Source of the DNA: Quercus robur
Taxonomy: Eukaryota; Streptophyta; Magnoliopsida; Fagales; Fagaceae
Length of the DNA: 64,000 nt
Direction of reading: 5' to 3'
Assembly: GCF_932294415.1 (NCBI RefSeq)
Contig: NC_065537.1
Span: 5,560,349 to 5,624,348, forward strand
Position numbers and translations under genes: made by a program
The notes under the pieces: generated by a model
Seen by the model: the letters and a program-made list of their open reading frames with translations, nothing else
Told to the model about the DNA's origin: nothing
Databases searched by the model: none
Shown: positions 23,771 to 35,572 of the stretch, one piece after another
How the letters are laid out: every line of letters begins with the position of its first letter
Numbering within the stretch: the stretch's first letter is position 1

Positions 23771-24264
23771 TTATTTTAATGAATCAATAATAAGCATAAA
23801 TATGCGCTTAAAAATAGAAACAAAAAAATAAGCATAAATATAAAGTTGAAGACTCATCTATATATATATATATATATATATATAACCGAAGCCTTTGAAG
23901 TTTCCACAATTTTCCACGTCACCACTATTTTAATTTTCTTTTTATTTTAGGTTTTATATCTTATATATTTATTATTTTTTTAAACAAAACTACTCTATAT
24001 AAAACCCTACTACAAGATCATACGCGGTAAAACCTGTCTACAAGACCATACGCAAGAAACCTAAAAACTGAAAACCCTAGACCATTTGTGGTTCAGTTTC
24101 TTCCTTCTCTACTCTGGTCTCTATCTTTACACTTTGCTTCTATAGTCAATACCATCTGAGACTTGGCTTTAAGTTGCAAATGGTTTGTGTTTGCGTCTAA
24201 ATTGTGGTTTGTTAAGGCTTGAGTTTAACTTGATCTAATATTTCTTTCATCTTTGAAATTTCAG

Positions 24265-24566
24265 AATATATCAAAAAATCCAGAAGGGAATTTGACTAGA
24301 GTGGGAATTATCTTAGAAAGCCACGTAAGGAAGAGGAAGTCAGCGAGAAGAAAAGGTAAGGCATGGGGCTTCTTTGGGAAGTTTGTTTACTCACAGCCTC
24401 CTTTTATTTGACTTATAAGTTATAATCCTACGTTTAGAAAGAGAAAAACAAAACTCTAAACCGGAAAAGCTAAAAAAAATTTCAGCAATTTAATTTGAGA
24501 TTTTTTGATTTGCAGGTGGTTGCAAACCATTATGGAGTGAGCCAAGCTTCTTAGAGAGCAACCTTA
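24265..24566 (+). pseudogene. Captured host exon pair inside Helitron 3
   Basis: A first exon-like block at 24265-24355 sits between tttcag and gtaagg. A second begins at 24516 after tttgatttgcag. In one phase the first reads NISKNPEGNLTRVGIILES, HVRKRKSARRK and the second reads on in phase as GCKPLWSEPSFLESNL without a stop. The second exon is interrupted at 24567 by the Copia element, and its last bases (ctgcaagactgaag before a gtgata donor) lie after 29607. I do not recognise the protein. The splice signals and open phase suggest genuine gene capture. It is a fragment without a start or end. Confidence 0.5.
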
Positions 24567-25055
24567 TGTAGGGAATTTAACCAAAATTCCCAACCTGTGA
24601 GAAACAAAACAAATAGAGAAAACACACGCCAAAGAAAATAATCACACGCACAAGACAATATTTACGTGGTTCGGCAATTTGCCTACGTCCACGAAGTTGC
24701 AGGGATTTCACTATTATCAGGGAAAATACAATAATGCACAAGAACACTCTCAAGAAACCCAAATCCCAATTACACCCTAGCACTCTCTCACAGAAAAAAT
24801 AAGAATAGAAGTTGGCTGCCTCTCTTTTCTCTATTTTCTCTCATGCGGCTGCTCACTAGGTTAATTGGAATTACTCTCTATATATATTCTCACGGCTGCA
24901 CTTGCTTCTAAAAAACTTAATATATATATTTATATATTAAGGTCAAAGCCGGCTGTTTAGGAATTGCTATTCCTAGTTACATTCGGTCAATAGTGACCGA
25001 CTTAAAGTGGACGTGGGCTTGTGGCAATTCAAGCCACACATGGCCCACTTCAACA
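24567..25055 (-). repeat. Copia 3' LTR
   Basis: The 489-bp repeat starts tgtagggaatttaacc and ends cccacttcaaca on the plus strand. The adjoining sequence at 25056-25070 reads on the element's strand as a purine run (aaggtggagatt), the expected polypurine tract. It differs from the other LTR mainly by a 23-base segment near 24955. Confidence 0.9.
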
Positions 25056-28000
25056 AATCTCCACCTTGGCTTGAATTGATCAAGCTACACAAGCAAACTC
25101 CTCCATCAGCTCCACCTTAGCCCTTAAGGGCTCACAAGCTGCAAACATCAGCCACAATCCTCCATAACACAATCCCTCATCCCTGCAACTCATCCTTCTA
25201 TCCTCAAGCTAGAAGACCAATTGAAGCTTCGCATAGCTTCAACTTCTCAATAGTGACACCCTTAGTCAACATGTCTGCCGGGTTCTTAGATCCACAAATC
25301 TTCTCAAGCATTACCAGCTTATCTTCAACAAGGTAACGGATAAAGTGGTATTTTGTCTGTATGTGCTTCGACTTTGAATGAAAAGCCGAATTCTTGGCAA
25401 GAAAGATTGCACTCTGACTGTCACTGTGTAGAATGCCCATCTCCTGCTTCTTACCCAATTCATCTAAGAAACCATGTAGCCAAATCATCTCCTTTCCAGC
25501 TTCAGTTGCTGCAACATACTTAGCTTCTGTACTAGACAAAGTAACAATCTTCTGTAGATTTGAAGCCCATGATATAGCTGTACCACCCAGAGTAAAAACA
25601 AACCCTATAGTACTCTTTCTACTATCAATATCACCAGCAAAATCAGCATCTACATAACCCTGCAGTTTCAAACTTGCACCTGTGAAGCAAAGACATGTAT
25701 TTGATGAACCTTTCAGATATCTTAGAATCCACTTGACTGCCTCCCAATACTGCTTTCCAGGCCTACTCATGAATCTACTCACAACTCCCACTGCATGTGC
25801 AATGTCTGGCCTTGTACACACCATAGCATACATCAAGCTGCCAATAGCTTAGGCATAGGGCACCTTGCTCATATGGTCCCTTTCTTCTTCTATCTTCGGT
25901 GATTGTTCTTTGCTTAGTTTGAAATGACTACCCAAGGGTGTGCTCACTGGTTTAGCTTCATTCATGTTGAACCTACTTAGAACTTTCTTCACATACTCTG
26001 ACTGTGAAAACTTCAATGTACCATTAGCCTTGTCTCTAATGATTCTCATACCAAGGATTTGCTTTACAGCTCCCAAATCCTTTATTGCAAACTGTTTGGA
26101 CAATTGCTTCTTCAGATTATTAATCTCCTCAATGCTAAACCCTGCAATAAGCATATCATCCACATACAACAGTAATATGATGTAAGAATTGTCAAAAGAC
26201 TTAACATAGCAACAGTGATCAACTTCACATCTCTTGAACCCAATTCTATGCATAAAACTGTCAAATTTCTTGTACCACTGTCTAGGAGCTTGTTTTAGGC
26301 CATACAAGCACTTTCTCAGTTTGCAGACTAAATTCTCTTGTCCTTGAGCAATAAACCCTTCTGGCTGAATCATGTAAAGGTCTTCCTCCAAGTCACCATG
26401 AAGGAATGCTGTCTTCACATCTAACTGTTCAAGATGTAAGTTTTCTGTAGCCACCATTCCCAGTACTAGTCTGATTGTTGACATCTTCACAACTGGAGAA
26501 AACATCTCTGTGTAGTCAATGCCTTCCTTCTGCTGGAACCCTTTAACAACTAATCTGGCCTTGTAACGTTTGCTACCATCATGCTCATTCTTTATTCTGT
26601 ATACCCACTTGTTGTGCAAAGCCTTCTTTCCTACTGGCAATTCAGTCAGTTCCCATGTCTGATTCCCCAACAAGGAATCCATCTCATCCTTCATGGCTAA
26701 CTCCCACTTGCTTGAATTCTCATCTTGCAAGGCTTCCTCATAACACTCTGGCTCACCACCATCAGTCAACAGGAGATAATTTAGAGTGGGTGAATAACGC
26801 TGTGGAGGTCTAATGTTTCTGGAAGATCTGCGGACTTCAGCTACAGGTGTACTTAGATCTACTTGTGAATTTACATTCTCCTTATCTTCTTCACCCCTTT
26901 TCTGGACAGTACCTTCAGTCAATTCATCTAAGTTGACAAACTCAGATTTCTTTTGATCTATCCCTGTAACATCTGACACTACAGTTGACCTGTCCTTGTA
27001 CATAACCTGTTCATTAAATATCACATTTCTACTTCTGATGATTTTCCTGTTTTGTTCATCCCAAAACCTATAGCCAAATTTCTCATCACCATAGCCAATG
27101 AAAAAACATATTTTAGACTTTGCATCAAGTTTATTACGAGCATCAGAATCAATATGAACATAAGAAACATAATCAAAAACTTTTAAGTGTGAAAACTTTA
27201 CATCTTTATCGCTCCAAACCTCCTCAGGAAGTCTGAACTCCATGGGAACTGAAGGTCCTCGGTTTATCAGGTAAGCTGCAGTGCTAACAGCATCAGCCTA
27301 AAAAGTTTTTGGTAGTCCAGCATGCAACCTCATACTCCTAGCACGCTCATTGAGAGTTCTGTTCATGCGTTCAGCCACACCATTCTGTTGTGGTGTCCTA
27401 GGAATGGTCTTCTCCATCCTAATTCCCTGTGCAGCATAATACTCACTGAACCCTCCATCTATGTACTCTCCTCCATTATCTGACCTTAAACATTTTACTT
27501 TTAAACTTGTTTCTGTTTCAACCATGGCCTTCCACTTCTTAAAGGTTTCAAATACATCAGATTTATTTTTCAGAAAATAAACCCATACCTTTTTGCTTGA
27601 GTCATCAATAAAAGTGATGTAGTACCTTGAACCTCCAAGGGATGCAACCAGAGAAGGCCCCCACAAATCAGTGTGTATTAACTCCAATTTTTGCCAGCCT
27701 TCGGTGTCCTGCCAGTTTTCAAGAAGTTCACTTTTTTCTGCTTTCCTAAGATGCAACTTTCACATATGTCAAAATCAATGGACTTCAATTCTGGTAGTTT
27801 TCCTTTTGACAGCAGCATCTTCATCCCTTTCTCACTCATGTGACCAAGTCTGCGGTGCCATAGGCTTGTATCAGTACTTGCATCAGCAACTGCAATTGTG
27901 TCTCTTGGACTTGAGGTCATGTATAGAGTACCAGTTTTCTTTCCACGAGCCAATACCCTAGCTCCCTTTGTAACCTTCCAAGTACCACCAACAAATAGTA

Positions 28001-29136
28001 TTGCATGCCCTTCATCATCAAGTTGTCCAACAGAAATCAGATTTCTCCTTAGGTCAGGAATATGTCGAACCTTCTCCAGTAACCAAACAGACCCATTGGG
28101 CAACAATATCCGAACATCTCCTATACCCACAATATCCAAGGCTGAACCATCAGCCAAATACACCTTACCAAAATCACTGCAACATAATTCTGTATGATTT
28201 CTCGGTGTGGAGTGGTATGAAACGAAGCTCCTGAATCCAAAACCCAATCATCAAGTGGACTGTCTACTGCAAGAAGTAATGCATTCTGTACCTCTTCTGT
28301 TACAGCATTAGCAGAATCATCTTCATTCTTCTTCTTAGGACTTTTGCATTGATTCCTAAAGTGACCTGTTTTCCCACAATTCCAGCATTGTACTTGTTGG
28401 CCTGATCTAGATTTACTTCTGTTCCGATTAGAATTTCTGAATTTTGATCTGCCCCGATTTGAATTTCTGTTATTACCTCTGCCTCTTGTCTCAAGGTTTA
28501 GGGCAGAACCAGATCCTGAGGTTTCGCCTGCATCTCTTCGGCGAATCTCCTCAACCAGAATTAAATCTCGTATATCATTGTACTTGAGCTTTTCTTTTCC
28601 TGTAGAATTACTTACTGTCATCCTCATTGCCTCCCAACTATTTGGCAAAGAAGCCAAGACGATCAGAGTACGAATCTCATCATCAAAATCAATTTCTACA
28701 GATGACAATTGATTTGTGATAGTGTTAAATTCATTCAGATGTTGTGTTACTAATGCATTCTCTGCCATCTTCAGATTGAACAATTTCTTCATCAAGTGCA
28801 CTTTGTTGTTTGCTGACGGCTTTTCATACATACCAGACAAAGCCTTCATCAGATCTGCTGTGGTCTTCTGCTTTACAACATTGTGTGCAACAGACCTAGA
28901 CAGAGTTAACCTAATTACTCCCAATATCTGTCTGTCAAGAAGAGCCCATTCCTCAGCCTTCATAGTCTCAGGTTTTTCCCCTAGAAGCGGTAGATGCAAC
29001 TTCCTCCCATAAAGGTAATCCTCGATTTGCATCCTCCAAAATCCAAAGTCTGTGCCATCTTTTCTATTCCAGACGCCTTTCCTGCTTCCTCTACCATTGC
29101 TCTCACTTAAACCTAACCCTAGGCTCTGATACTAGT

Positions 29137-29602
29137 TGTAGGGAATTTAACCAAAATTCCCAACCTGTGAGAAACAAAACAAATAGAGAAAACACACGCC
29201 AAAGAAAATAATCACACGCACAAGACAATATTTACGTGGTTCGGCAATTTGCCTACGTCCACGGAGTTGCAGGGATTTCACTATTATCAGGGAAAATACA
29301 ATAGTGCACAAGAACACTCTCAAGAAACCCAAATCCCAATTACACCCTAACACTCTCTCACAGAAAAAATAAGAATAGAAGTTGGCTGCCTCTCTTTTCT
29401 CTATTTTCTCTCATGCGGCTGCTCACTAGGTTAATTGGAATTACTCTCTATATATATTCTCACGGCTGCACTTGCTTCTAAAAAACTTAATATATATATT
29501 TATATATTAAGGTCAAAGCCGGCTTACATTCGGTCAATAGTGACCGACTTAAAGTGGACGTGGGCTTGTGGCAATTCAAGCCACACATGGCCCACTTCAA
29601 CA
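29137..29602 (-). repeat. Copia 5' LTR and primer site
   Basis: The 466-bp repeat is nearly identical to the LTR at 24567-25055. Just outside it (29117-29136), the element's strand reads agtatcagagcc, matching the initiator-Met tRNA primer site usual in plant Copia elements (tggtatcagagc) apart from its first bases. Confidence 0.9.
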
Positions 29603-31044
29603 CCTTACTGCAAGACTGAAGGTGATAAAATTTTTTGACCCTTTTGTTTTTTTTTAATACTTTTTTTTAATCGGTTTTCCCTACTCTCTTGCATTTCGGG
29701 GTTTATTGCATTGATTAGCAATGTTGATGATTTTTATTAAGGGAATGCCTCAATGAAGATATATAGAGAGAAAGAGATTAAAGATTGGGGAGCTGTAGTT
29801 TATTTTTGCCTTCACCACTAATTTGAAAAGGAAATAAAATCTTTTGAATATTTTTTTTGTTAGTTTATTTGTTTTTCATGATTTCAAATCCTGATGAGAA
29901 TCACTTTTGCTATGGAATACTAGACATATTTCACCATTAATCTATTACGAATATATTTATATTTTAGCGTTCATATACAATGATGCTAGGTGTAATCAAG
30001 AAACAATAATAATTTATAATAAAAAAACTAACACATAAAACAATTGTAAACTTTGATTTATAACTTTGTTTTATTTTTTTTATTGTTGGTATGTAAAGAA
30101 AAGGTCGGCTAGAGTCATGAAATACATCTTTATAGATTTGAATTTGAATTTAAATTATGAAATATGTTATTAGTAGCTCATCTTCAGCTTGAATTTAATG
30201 TCTCACCCTTTTTTTCATATATATGATCAATTTATATTTTTACTCGATTAATGCTCTTTTTTGCCATTCAATTGGTACGTTTTCTTCTTTTTTACGTTCA
30301 TATATTTCAACATCTATTCTTTCCAAATTTGTGTGATGAGGGTTTGTTTTGTTTAATGGCTTACAAGTGTCCAAAGCAAATTTTTTTTTTTTAAATAGTT
30401 CTACTATTTAAGCCAGATGACCAAAGTAATCTTTACTCAAAATTTGGTACATTTATTTGTCTTTGCTTCCTAATAATGTCATTTTATTCATCTAAAGGTT
30501 GAGACTATACAACATTATTGGTGTTAGAGTTTCACTTTTGGTCTTAGTATTTTATTTTTCCTCTTAAGTTGTAACTTTTATAAGTGAAAATTTACAACTT
30601 TTGTTCGACTCTTCCGTGCAATTTATTTTAGCAATTGTGTAAATTGGCATTATGTTTCCTTTTCAATCCCATTGAGGTCTAGCATCTTTGTTTACTGACA
30701 ATATTAGAATTTAGATACATCTTGAATATCAAGAATGATTAATGTAATTTATGAAAGATATTTGATTGAATGAGGATGGAATTAACTATATTTGTGTAAT
30801 TAATTGTATTGGAGTGTACTTATATTAGTTATATATTTTCTAAATATTATCTCAAGCTCTTGGTTATCACGATATCTCATTGTATGTAATAGATTTTATT
30901 ACTTTGTAAGTGATAGATTTTATTGGTTTGGTATATAATTTATACCATGATCTTAAATTTTTTTTTTTATTTTTTTTTTATTTTTTTTTTATATTGGGAA
31001 AGTTATCAATAGCTTTCCTGTGCATCGCACGGGTTAGCGACTAG

Positions 31045-31180
31045 TATATATATATAAATATATATATAAGCATTCAATTTTATTGCAAAAAACTTATAAA
31101 TTGATATGACAATGAACATGGTAGTAATATTTTAACAACACAACAATCAAATGTATGAATTAATTTTTGTGAATGGTAAC
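31045..31180. other. Short AT-rich spacer
   Basis: TA-rich sequence between Helitron 3 and the solo LTR. Nothing recognisable. Confidence 0.5.
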
Positions 31181-31962
31181 TGTAGGGGCAAAGGCCCAAT
31201 ATCACACAAGGGGCCTTGGGTTCCGTAGGAAAATTTGACCATGTCCGAGGAGAAGGCATAGGAGCCAAAAGGGCTCCCGGCCCAATTCTTATGGGCCTAA
31301 AGATGTTTAAAAGGCGGTTTGAGGAGAAATGTCTCCTTGGATGTACCAAATATGACTCAAACATGCACTCTGCCTGCTGGAATGATCCACCCCTACGAGC
31401 ATTAGTAGCAAGGACGAGTCCCACAAGCCCGTAAGAAGGAAGAAAGCGTAGTATGCCAAGGGAGAGGCTGCAGCTGCCACATTAAATGCATGACAGCTAC
31501 TTTTCTAGCCGCATTAATGTGGAGAGGACTTGTGAGCAGTGTTGCCTTGGCTACCACAACTCACAGAAAGGAGGGGGGGCTGTCTGATGGGACAGACACT
31601 CAAGTGAAGGTCCAGATGATCAACAACTGTAGGGCCCTAATGGCTTCAGGAGGGCTATATAAGGGAAGGAAGTCCCCATGAAGAGGGGGACAAAAAAGAG
31701 GAATTGAGAACAGAAGAACAGGGTGAGAACCATAGCCTTTGAGCAGGGACAGAGATACATCCTCCACGTCTCCTCGGACCGTATATCTAATGGACATGAA
31801 TGATATTTTCTTATTTTCAATTGTTGTATGGTTCAATGTTAACTAGTATACACTTCGTTAAGGCCTAGTTCTGTAACCCACTCTCTATAAATTCATTGTT
31901 TCGGGCTCCTTGGACCAGAACCCCATACCTGTTAGGCCTGGACCCTGAATTGTGACCCTACA
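31181..31962 (+). mobile_element. Solo LTR, 782 bp, perfect 5-bp duplication
   Basis: It starts TGTAGGGGC and ends GACCCTACA, a 7-base terminal inversion, and is flanked by gtaac at 31176-31180 and 31963-31967. A TATA-like word (gggctatataaggg) lies at about 31655. GC content is clearly higher than the flanks. No internal region remains, so it is a solo LTR. Gypsy is more likely than Copia by style, but this is inference. Confidence 0.85.
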
Positions 31963-31999
31963 GTAACATATCAATTATCAGTATGCCTCAATACATATA

Positions 32000-32175
32000 A
32001 ACGATATTAGGGATATTATAAATTCTATACATAAGACTTATTAATTGATATGTCATCAATCATAAAAAATTGGTAATCCAAACTGTTATTTATTATATTG
32101 TTGAAGTAATACTAATTACATTCATTATCATATTAATTTAAAATCATATTTATTATGTCATGTCACCAACTCAAT
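32000..32175. other. 3' flank of the P450 gene, shared with 50,400-50,566
   Basis: The words gatattagggat and tataaatt recur near 50,440 downstream of the broken P450 copy, so the gene duplication included the 3' flank. No separate gene. Confidence 0.5.
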
Positions 32176-34891
32176 CTAATCTTTATGATTATGAGGCTTA
32201 AGGTAAATGGGAAAACCATCAACTAGAATAGGTGATAGTTTGCAAGTAATCTTTTCATCCGAAATTGCTTTCTCCCACTTGAATCTTGTCACCACATTAT
32301 GCATAAAAACTAGTATTTCTAATCGAGCATACTCCCTCCCAGGGCAAATTCTAGGTCCTCCTCCAAATGGTACAAATGTGTAAGGTGCTGGACCATTACT
32401 TTCAAATCTTGAAGGATCAAATTTCTCAGGATTGGGAAAGTATTTAGGATTTTTGTGTGTTGAATGTGGAGTCCAATATGCCTACACCAAAAACATGGAA
32501 TCGGGACATTAATAATCATTATTAAAACACAGAGAATTTCTATATAATTAATTTGGCTCATGTACTGGTACGTGTCACATACCTTCCACCCTTTAGGAAT
32601 AGTAAATCCTGCATAAGTGAAGTCCGTTATAGCCTCTCTAAATGTTCCTGAAGAAGGAGGTATTAGCCTCATTGCCTCACGCGCCACATTCCACGAGTAC
32701 TTCATTTTCTTAATGTCATCCCAATTCAACAAATCATTCGGACCCTTAGATCTTGCAATTTCCATTTGCTCTGTTTGACAATATGACCTCATTTTCGTTA
32801 GATTAATCTTTCAAAATCGCATTTATGAGATATGTCACGTGTCAAGAGCTACATACAGTATATTAAATGGATTTTTTTTGAATTTTTCTTAATTACTAGC
32901 TACAGGTGGCCGCAAAAAGATTGGGCCACTCTAGTTGATTGTGCACGCGCTTGTGTATTGATAATGTTACACACTTCCCTTTTTAATAATGCTAACGAGT
33001 GCCTTAAGGGCACTTGTTAAAAATCTATTTTAAAAAATTTTTGACATCACTTTTATAGAAAATGAAAAAAACTATCAAAATATTAATTGTTTTTTTTTTC
33101 TTTTCCCATAAAAACTTTCTATTTAGTTTCCATACTTGCAAAACTCATTATCATCATAAATCAATAATTATCTTATTTACAATAATTTAGAATTCTAAGT
33201 CATTGTAATTTAAAATTATCCACAAAACTTGAGATATAGGGTCCGTTTAGATACAACTTATTTTGCTGAAAACTGAAAACACTGTAACAAAATAATTTTT
33301 AAATGTGTGAATAGTGCTGTGAGACTCATTTTTAATGAAAAAGTTGCTAAAAATGAAGTTTATGGGTCTCATGAATAGTGCACGGGACCCATTGATATGC
33401 ACACGGGAGAAAAGTCCAACAACTGTGGCTAAAAAAAAAAAAAAAAAAAAAGAGGAAAACGTTGAAAAGTGAAAACGCAGACACGCAAACGTGAATCCAA
33501 ACACTAACATAGATCGAATAGTAAATAATATTTGTTCTCTAAATTGAAATTGATGTTAATCTAGGATATACTATATTAAATGGTAGATACGCTTATGATG
33601 AAGATCTTTTAAAGCGAAAGAAGTCTAGCCTAATAGTGTTTTAACGGAAAGAAGACATAGGGTTTGTTTGAATTCAGTTTATTTTATTGAAATTGAAAAC
33701 TGAAAAAACTATAACAAAATAATTTTTAAATGGGTGAATAGTATTGTGGGACTCATTTTTAATGAAAAAGTTGTTAAAAAATGAAATTTGTGGGTCCGTA
33801 AACAGTGCACAGGTGAAGTGAAAAAGTCAACAAATGCATGCTAAAAAAAAAAAAAAAAAAAAGAGAGAAGGAAAACGCCGAAATGCACAGACGCTGAAAC
33901 CAACACATAGGCCCATAATAGGTCGAGAAGAAGTACCTTTTAAGACCTCATTGTAAACATGAGGGAAGTCTGCTAGATACTTCAACACGAATGTGATAGC
34001 AGAACTAGTGGTATCATGTCCAGCAAGAAGTAAGCCCACAATGTTGCTAGAAATTAACAAGTCGTTCATAACTGATCTGCCGTTCTCATCTAATGCAAGA
34101 AGCGTGTGAGTTATAAAGTCACGAGCAACCGTCGCATTATTCTCTGATAGCAGATCTTTCTTCCTCTGTTGGATTACTTCTAAAAGCTCCTGGTGAATAA
34201 CTTTGCCTGCTTTAATGGCGCGGTTAAAGTTTGTGCCTGGGATATTTATAGGCACAGACGTTAAACCATCTACGATAAGGGCAAAGGGATCAGCAAATGT
34301 TGTCACATGGTTGGGATCTGTGATACTCATAAACAACCTACAAGCCAGTGCAAAGGTATACTTCATTGAAAGTGGCAAAACCTTGACTTGTTTGTATGGA
34401 GACCAATCTGTCTCCAAGTGTTTCTTTGCCATGGAGTCCATGATAGGTATGAAATATTGAAGAGTTTCCGGCATGAGAAATTCAACCACAGCCTTCCTTA
34501 TTTTAATAGAATCTTCAGGGGAAATGTTTTCAAGAGATTCTGGAAGGGTAACTTTTAGCAAGAAAGGCGGCAACCAAGAGATGACATGTTTGTTCTCATT
34601 GGAGAACAGAAACTTGTTTCCTGAAGCACCACAAAACACAGCCATGTTCTCACCAAACAGTGAGGTTTTGAAGAGATCCTGCGAGTATTTGCTCATTCTG
34701 TTGTTAATGAACATCTCTGGTGTGCCTCTTTTCCCAGCCATGCCAAATTCCAGTGTTTCCCCAATCACAGGCCATCCCTTTTTACCTGGTGGAAACTTGG
34801 CACGAGTTGATTTTTGTTTATAGATGAGAAAGATGAGTGAGAAGGAAATACAAAGGAGTACAAGGTGCAGCAGGTTTGAAAAGAAATCCAT
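32176..34891 (-). CDS. CYP716: Cytochrome P450, CYP716 family, intact, three exons
   Basis: Exons on the minus strand are 34891-33937, 32770-32583 and 32481-32176, with GT-AG introns at both junctions (1166 and 101 bp). The phases agree, giving 482 residues with no stop. CYP716 enzymes are ER-anchored haem monooxygenases, many of which oxidise triterpenes such as beta-amyrin (family knowledge; the substrate here is unknown). Seen: an N-terminal membrane segment (residues 5-24), proline hinge [12 protein letters not shown] (34-45), I-helix AGHDTT (290-295), ExxR as EAMR (350-353), DPSRFE, and the haem loop [10 protein letters not shown] with Cys427. Length is normal for the family. The start chosen is ATG at 34891, since the codon further 5' in frame is GTG. 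Two MITEs lie in intron 1. Broken relatives lie at 50567-51160 and 59021-60015. Confidence 0.9.
33239..33508 (+). mobile_element. Tourist-like MITE in P450 intron 1, copy 1
   Basis: Begins gggtccgtttagatacaact and ends gtgaatccaaacac, with the diagnostic interior (gtgaatagtgctgtgagact, a poly-A run, aaaacgcagacacgcaaacg). About 270 bp and related to the copies at 33660 and 35311. Terminal gtttgg-type inverted repeats fit PIF/Harbinger MITEs. Confidence 0.75.
33660..33908 (+). mobile_element. Tourist-like MITE in P450 intron 1, copy 2
   Basis: A diverged relative of copy 1 (gggtttgtttgaattcagtt start, gtgaatagtattgtgggact interior, poly-A then aaaacgccgaaatgcacaga near the end). It lies only about 30 bp from the end of exon 1, inside the intron. 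Confidence 0.7.
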
Positions 34892-35310
34892 ACCAACTTC
34901 CACACCCTCTTACCTGCAAAAATGAGCAAGACCTAATTCTCCAAGTTCCAATTGAGGTTAGCTAGAGCTTGAACAATATCAAGTAAACCTATCACAATAA
35001 GTATAAAACTTAAAATTTTATCTAGTTACAAAGTAGGAATAGCCTCAAATAATATTTTCCACTTCCAAAATTTTCCAACCAATTCATTCACAAGGCGTAG
35101 GCTCCAATTTATAAAATTAATCCATTCAATATCATCTCCTTAATACTAAAATCTTAACAATTTATGAGTAGCTTCTATAAGATTTACACAACATCGTACA
35201 GAGACCCATGAAACCAAAATCACAATATTCTCCAACACAAATCATTTAAATATTTTACTAGCTCCAAATAACTCAATAAAAATTATATTCACCATCTATT
35301 TCACATTAAG
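34892..35310. other. 5' flank of the P450 gene
   Basis: The upstream region of the P450 has no clear TATA box or known operator that I can fix. The first 40 bp (ttgctcat.., then gtggaagttggtatgg on the gene's strand) resemble the corresponding stretch upstream of the broken copy at 59021, marking a shared 5' leader. Confidence 0.45.
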
Positions 35311-35572
35311 TGCTTGTTTGGATCCACGTTATTACGCTTCTGCGTTTCACAATTCGCATTTCCTTCTTTTTTTTTTTTTTTTAAGCCACAGTTGTTGACT
35401 TTTCTCTTGTGAACAGTGCACGGATGCACTGTTCACAGGACCCACAAAATTCATTTTTCAGTAATTTTTTCATTAAAAATGGGTCTTACAACACTATTCA
35501 CACATTTAAAAATTATTTTATTACTATGTTTTCAGTTTTCAACAAAAATAAGTTGTATCCAAACGGACCCTA
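35311..35572 (-). mobile_element. Tourist-like MITE upstream of the P450, copy 3
   Basis: This is an inverted copy of the family in intron 1: gtgcttgtttggatccacgt at the left, gtatccaaacggaccc at the right, with TAA on both sides, the PIF/Harbinger target duplication. It lies about 420-680 bp upstream of the P450 start and could affect its promoter. Confidence 0.8.

Larger units (their letters stand above)
24567..29602 (-). mobile_element. Ty1/Copia retrotransposon, nearly complete, young, broken
   Basis: This is a fossil LTR element on the minus strand, about 5.0 kb, with two LTRs and a 5-bp duplication cctta (24562-24566 and 29603-29607). Parts in order on its own strand: 5' LTR, primer site, Gag with a CCHC knuckle (CWNCGKTGHFRNQC, about 28,350), protease (LDSGASFH, about 28,230), integrase (about 27,300-27,950), reverse transcriptase (YVDDMLIA, about 26,150), RNase H (about 25,200-25,800), polypurine tract, 3' LTR. 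The order is Copia. The sequence style fits the Tork/Tnt1 lineage. The coding region has roughly four breaks. The LTRs differ by about three substitutions and one 23-base indel over 466 bp, so the insertion is recent. Confidence 0.9.
23857..31044 (+). mobile_element. Helitron copy 3, carrying captured exons and a Copia insertion
   Basis: The 5' end is TCTATATATA at 23857 (A before it) followed by the family opening accgaagcctttgaag. The 3' end is the palindrome cctgtgcatcgcacggg (31017-31033), a short spacer and CTAG at 31041-31044 (T after it). Without the nested Copia element the Helitron is about 2.1 kb. It has no helicase gene. It contains sequence that looks like exons and introns of a host gene (24265-24566 and just after 29607). 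The remainder, 29621-31000, holds AT-rich DNA with no gene that I recognise. Confidence 0.85.

Noticed and set aside
31080-31836. Several open frames on both strands
   Set aside because: All lie within or across the solo LTR at 31181-31962. No domain is recognisable and frames in GC-richer LTR DNA are expected by chance.
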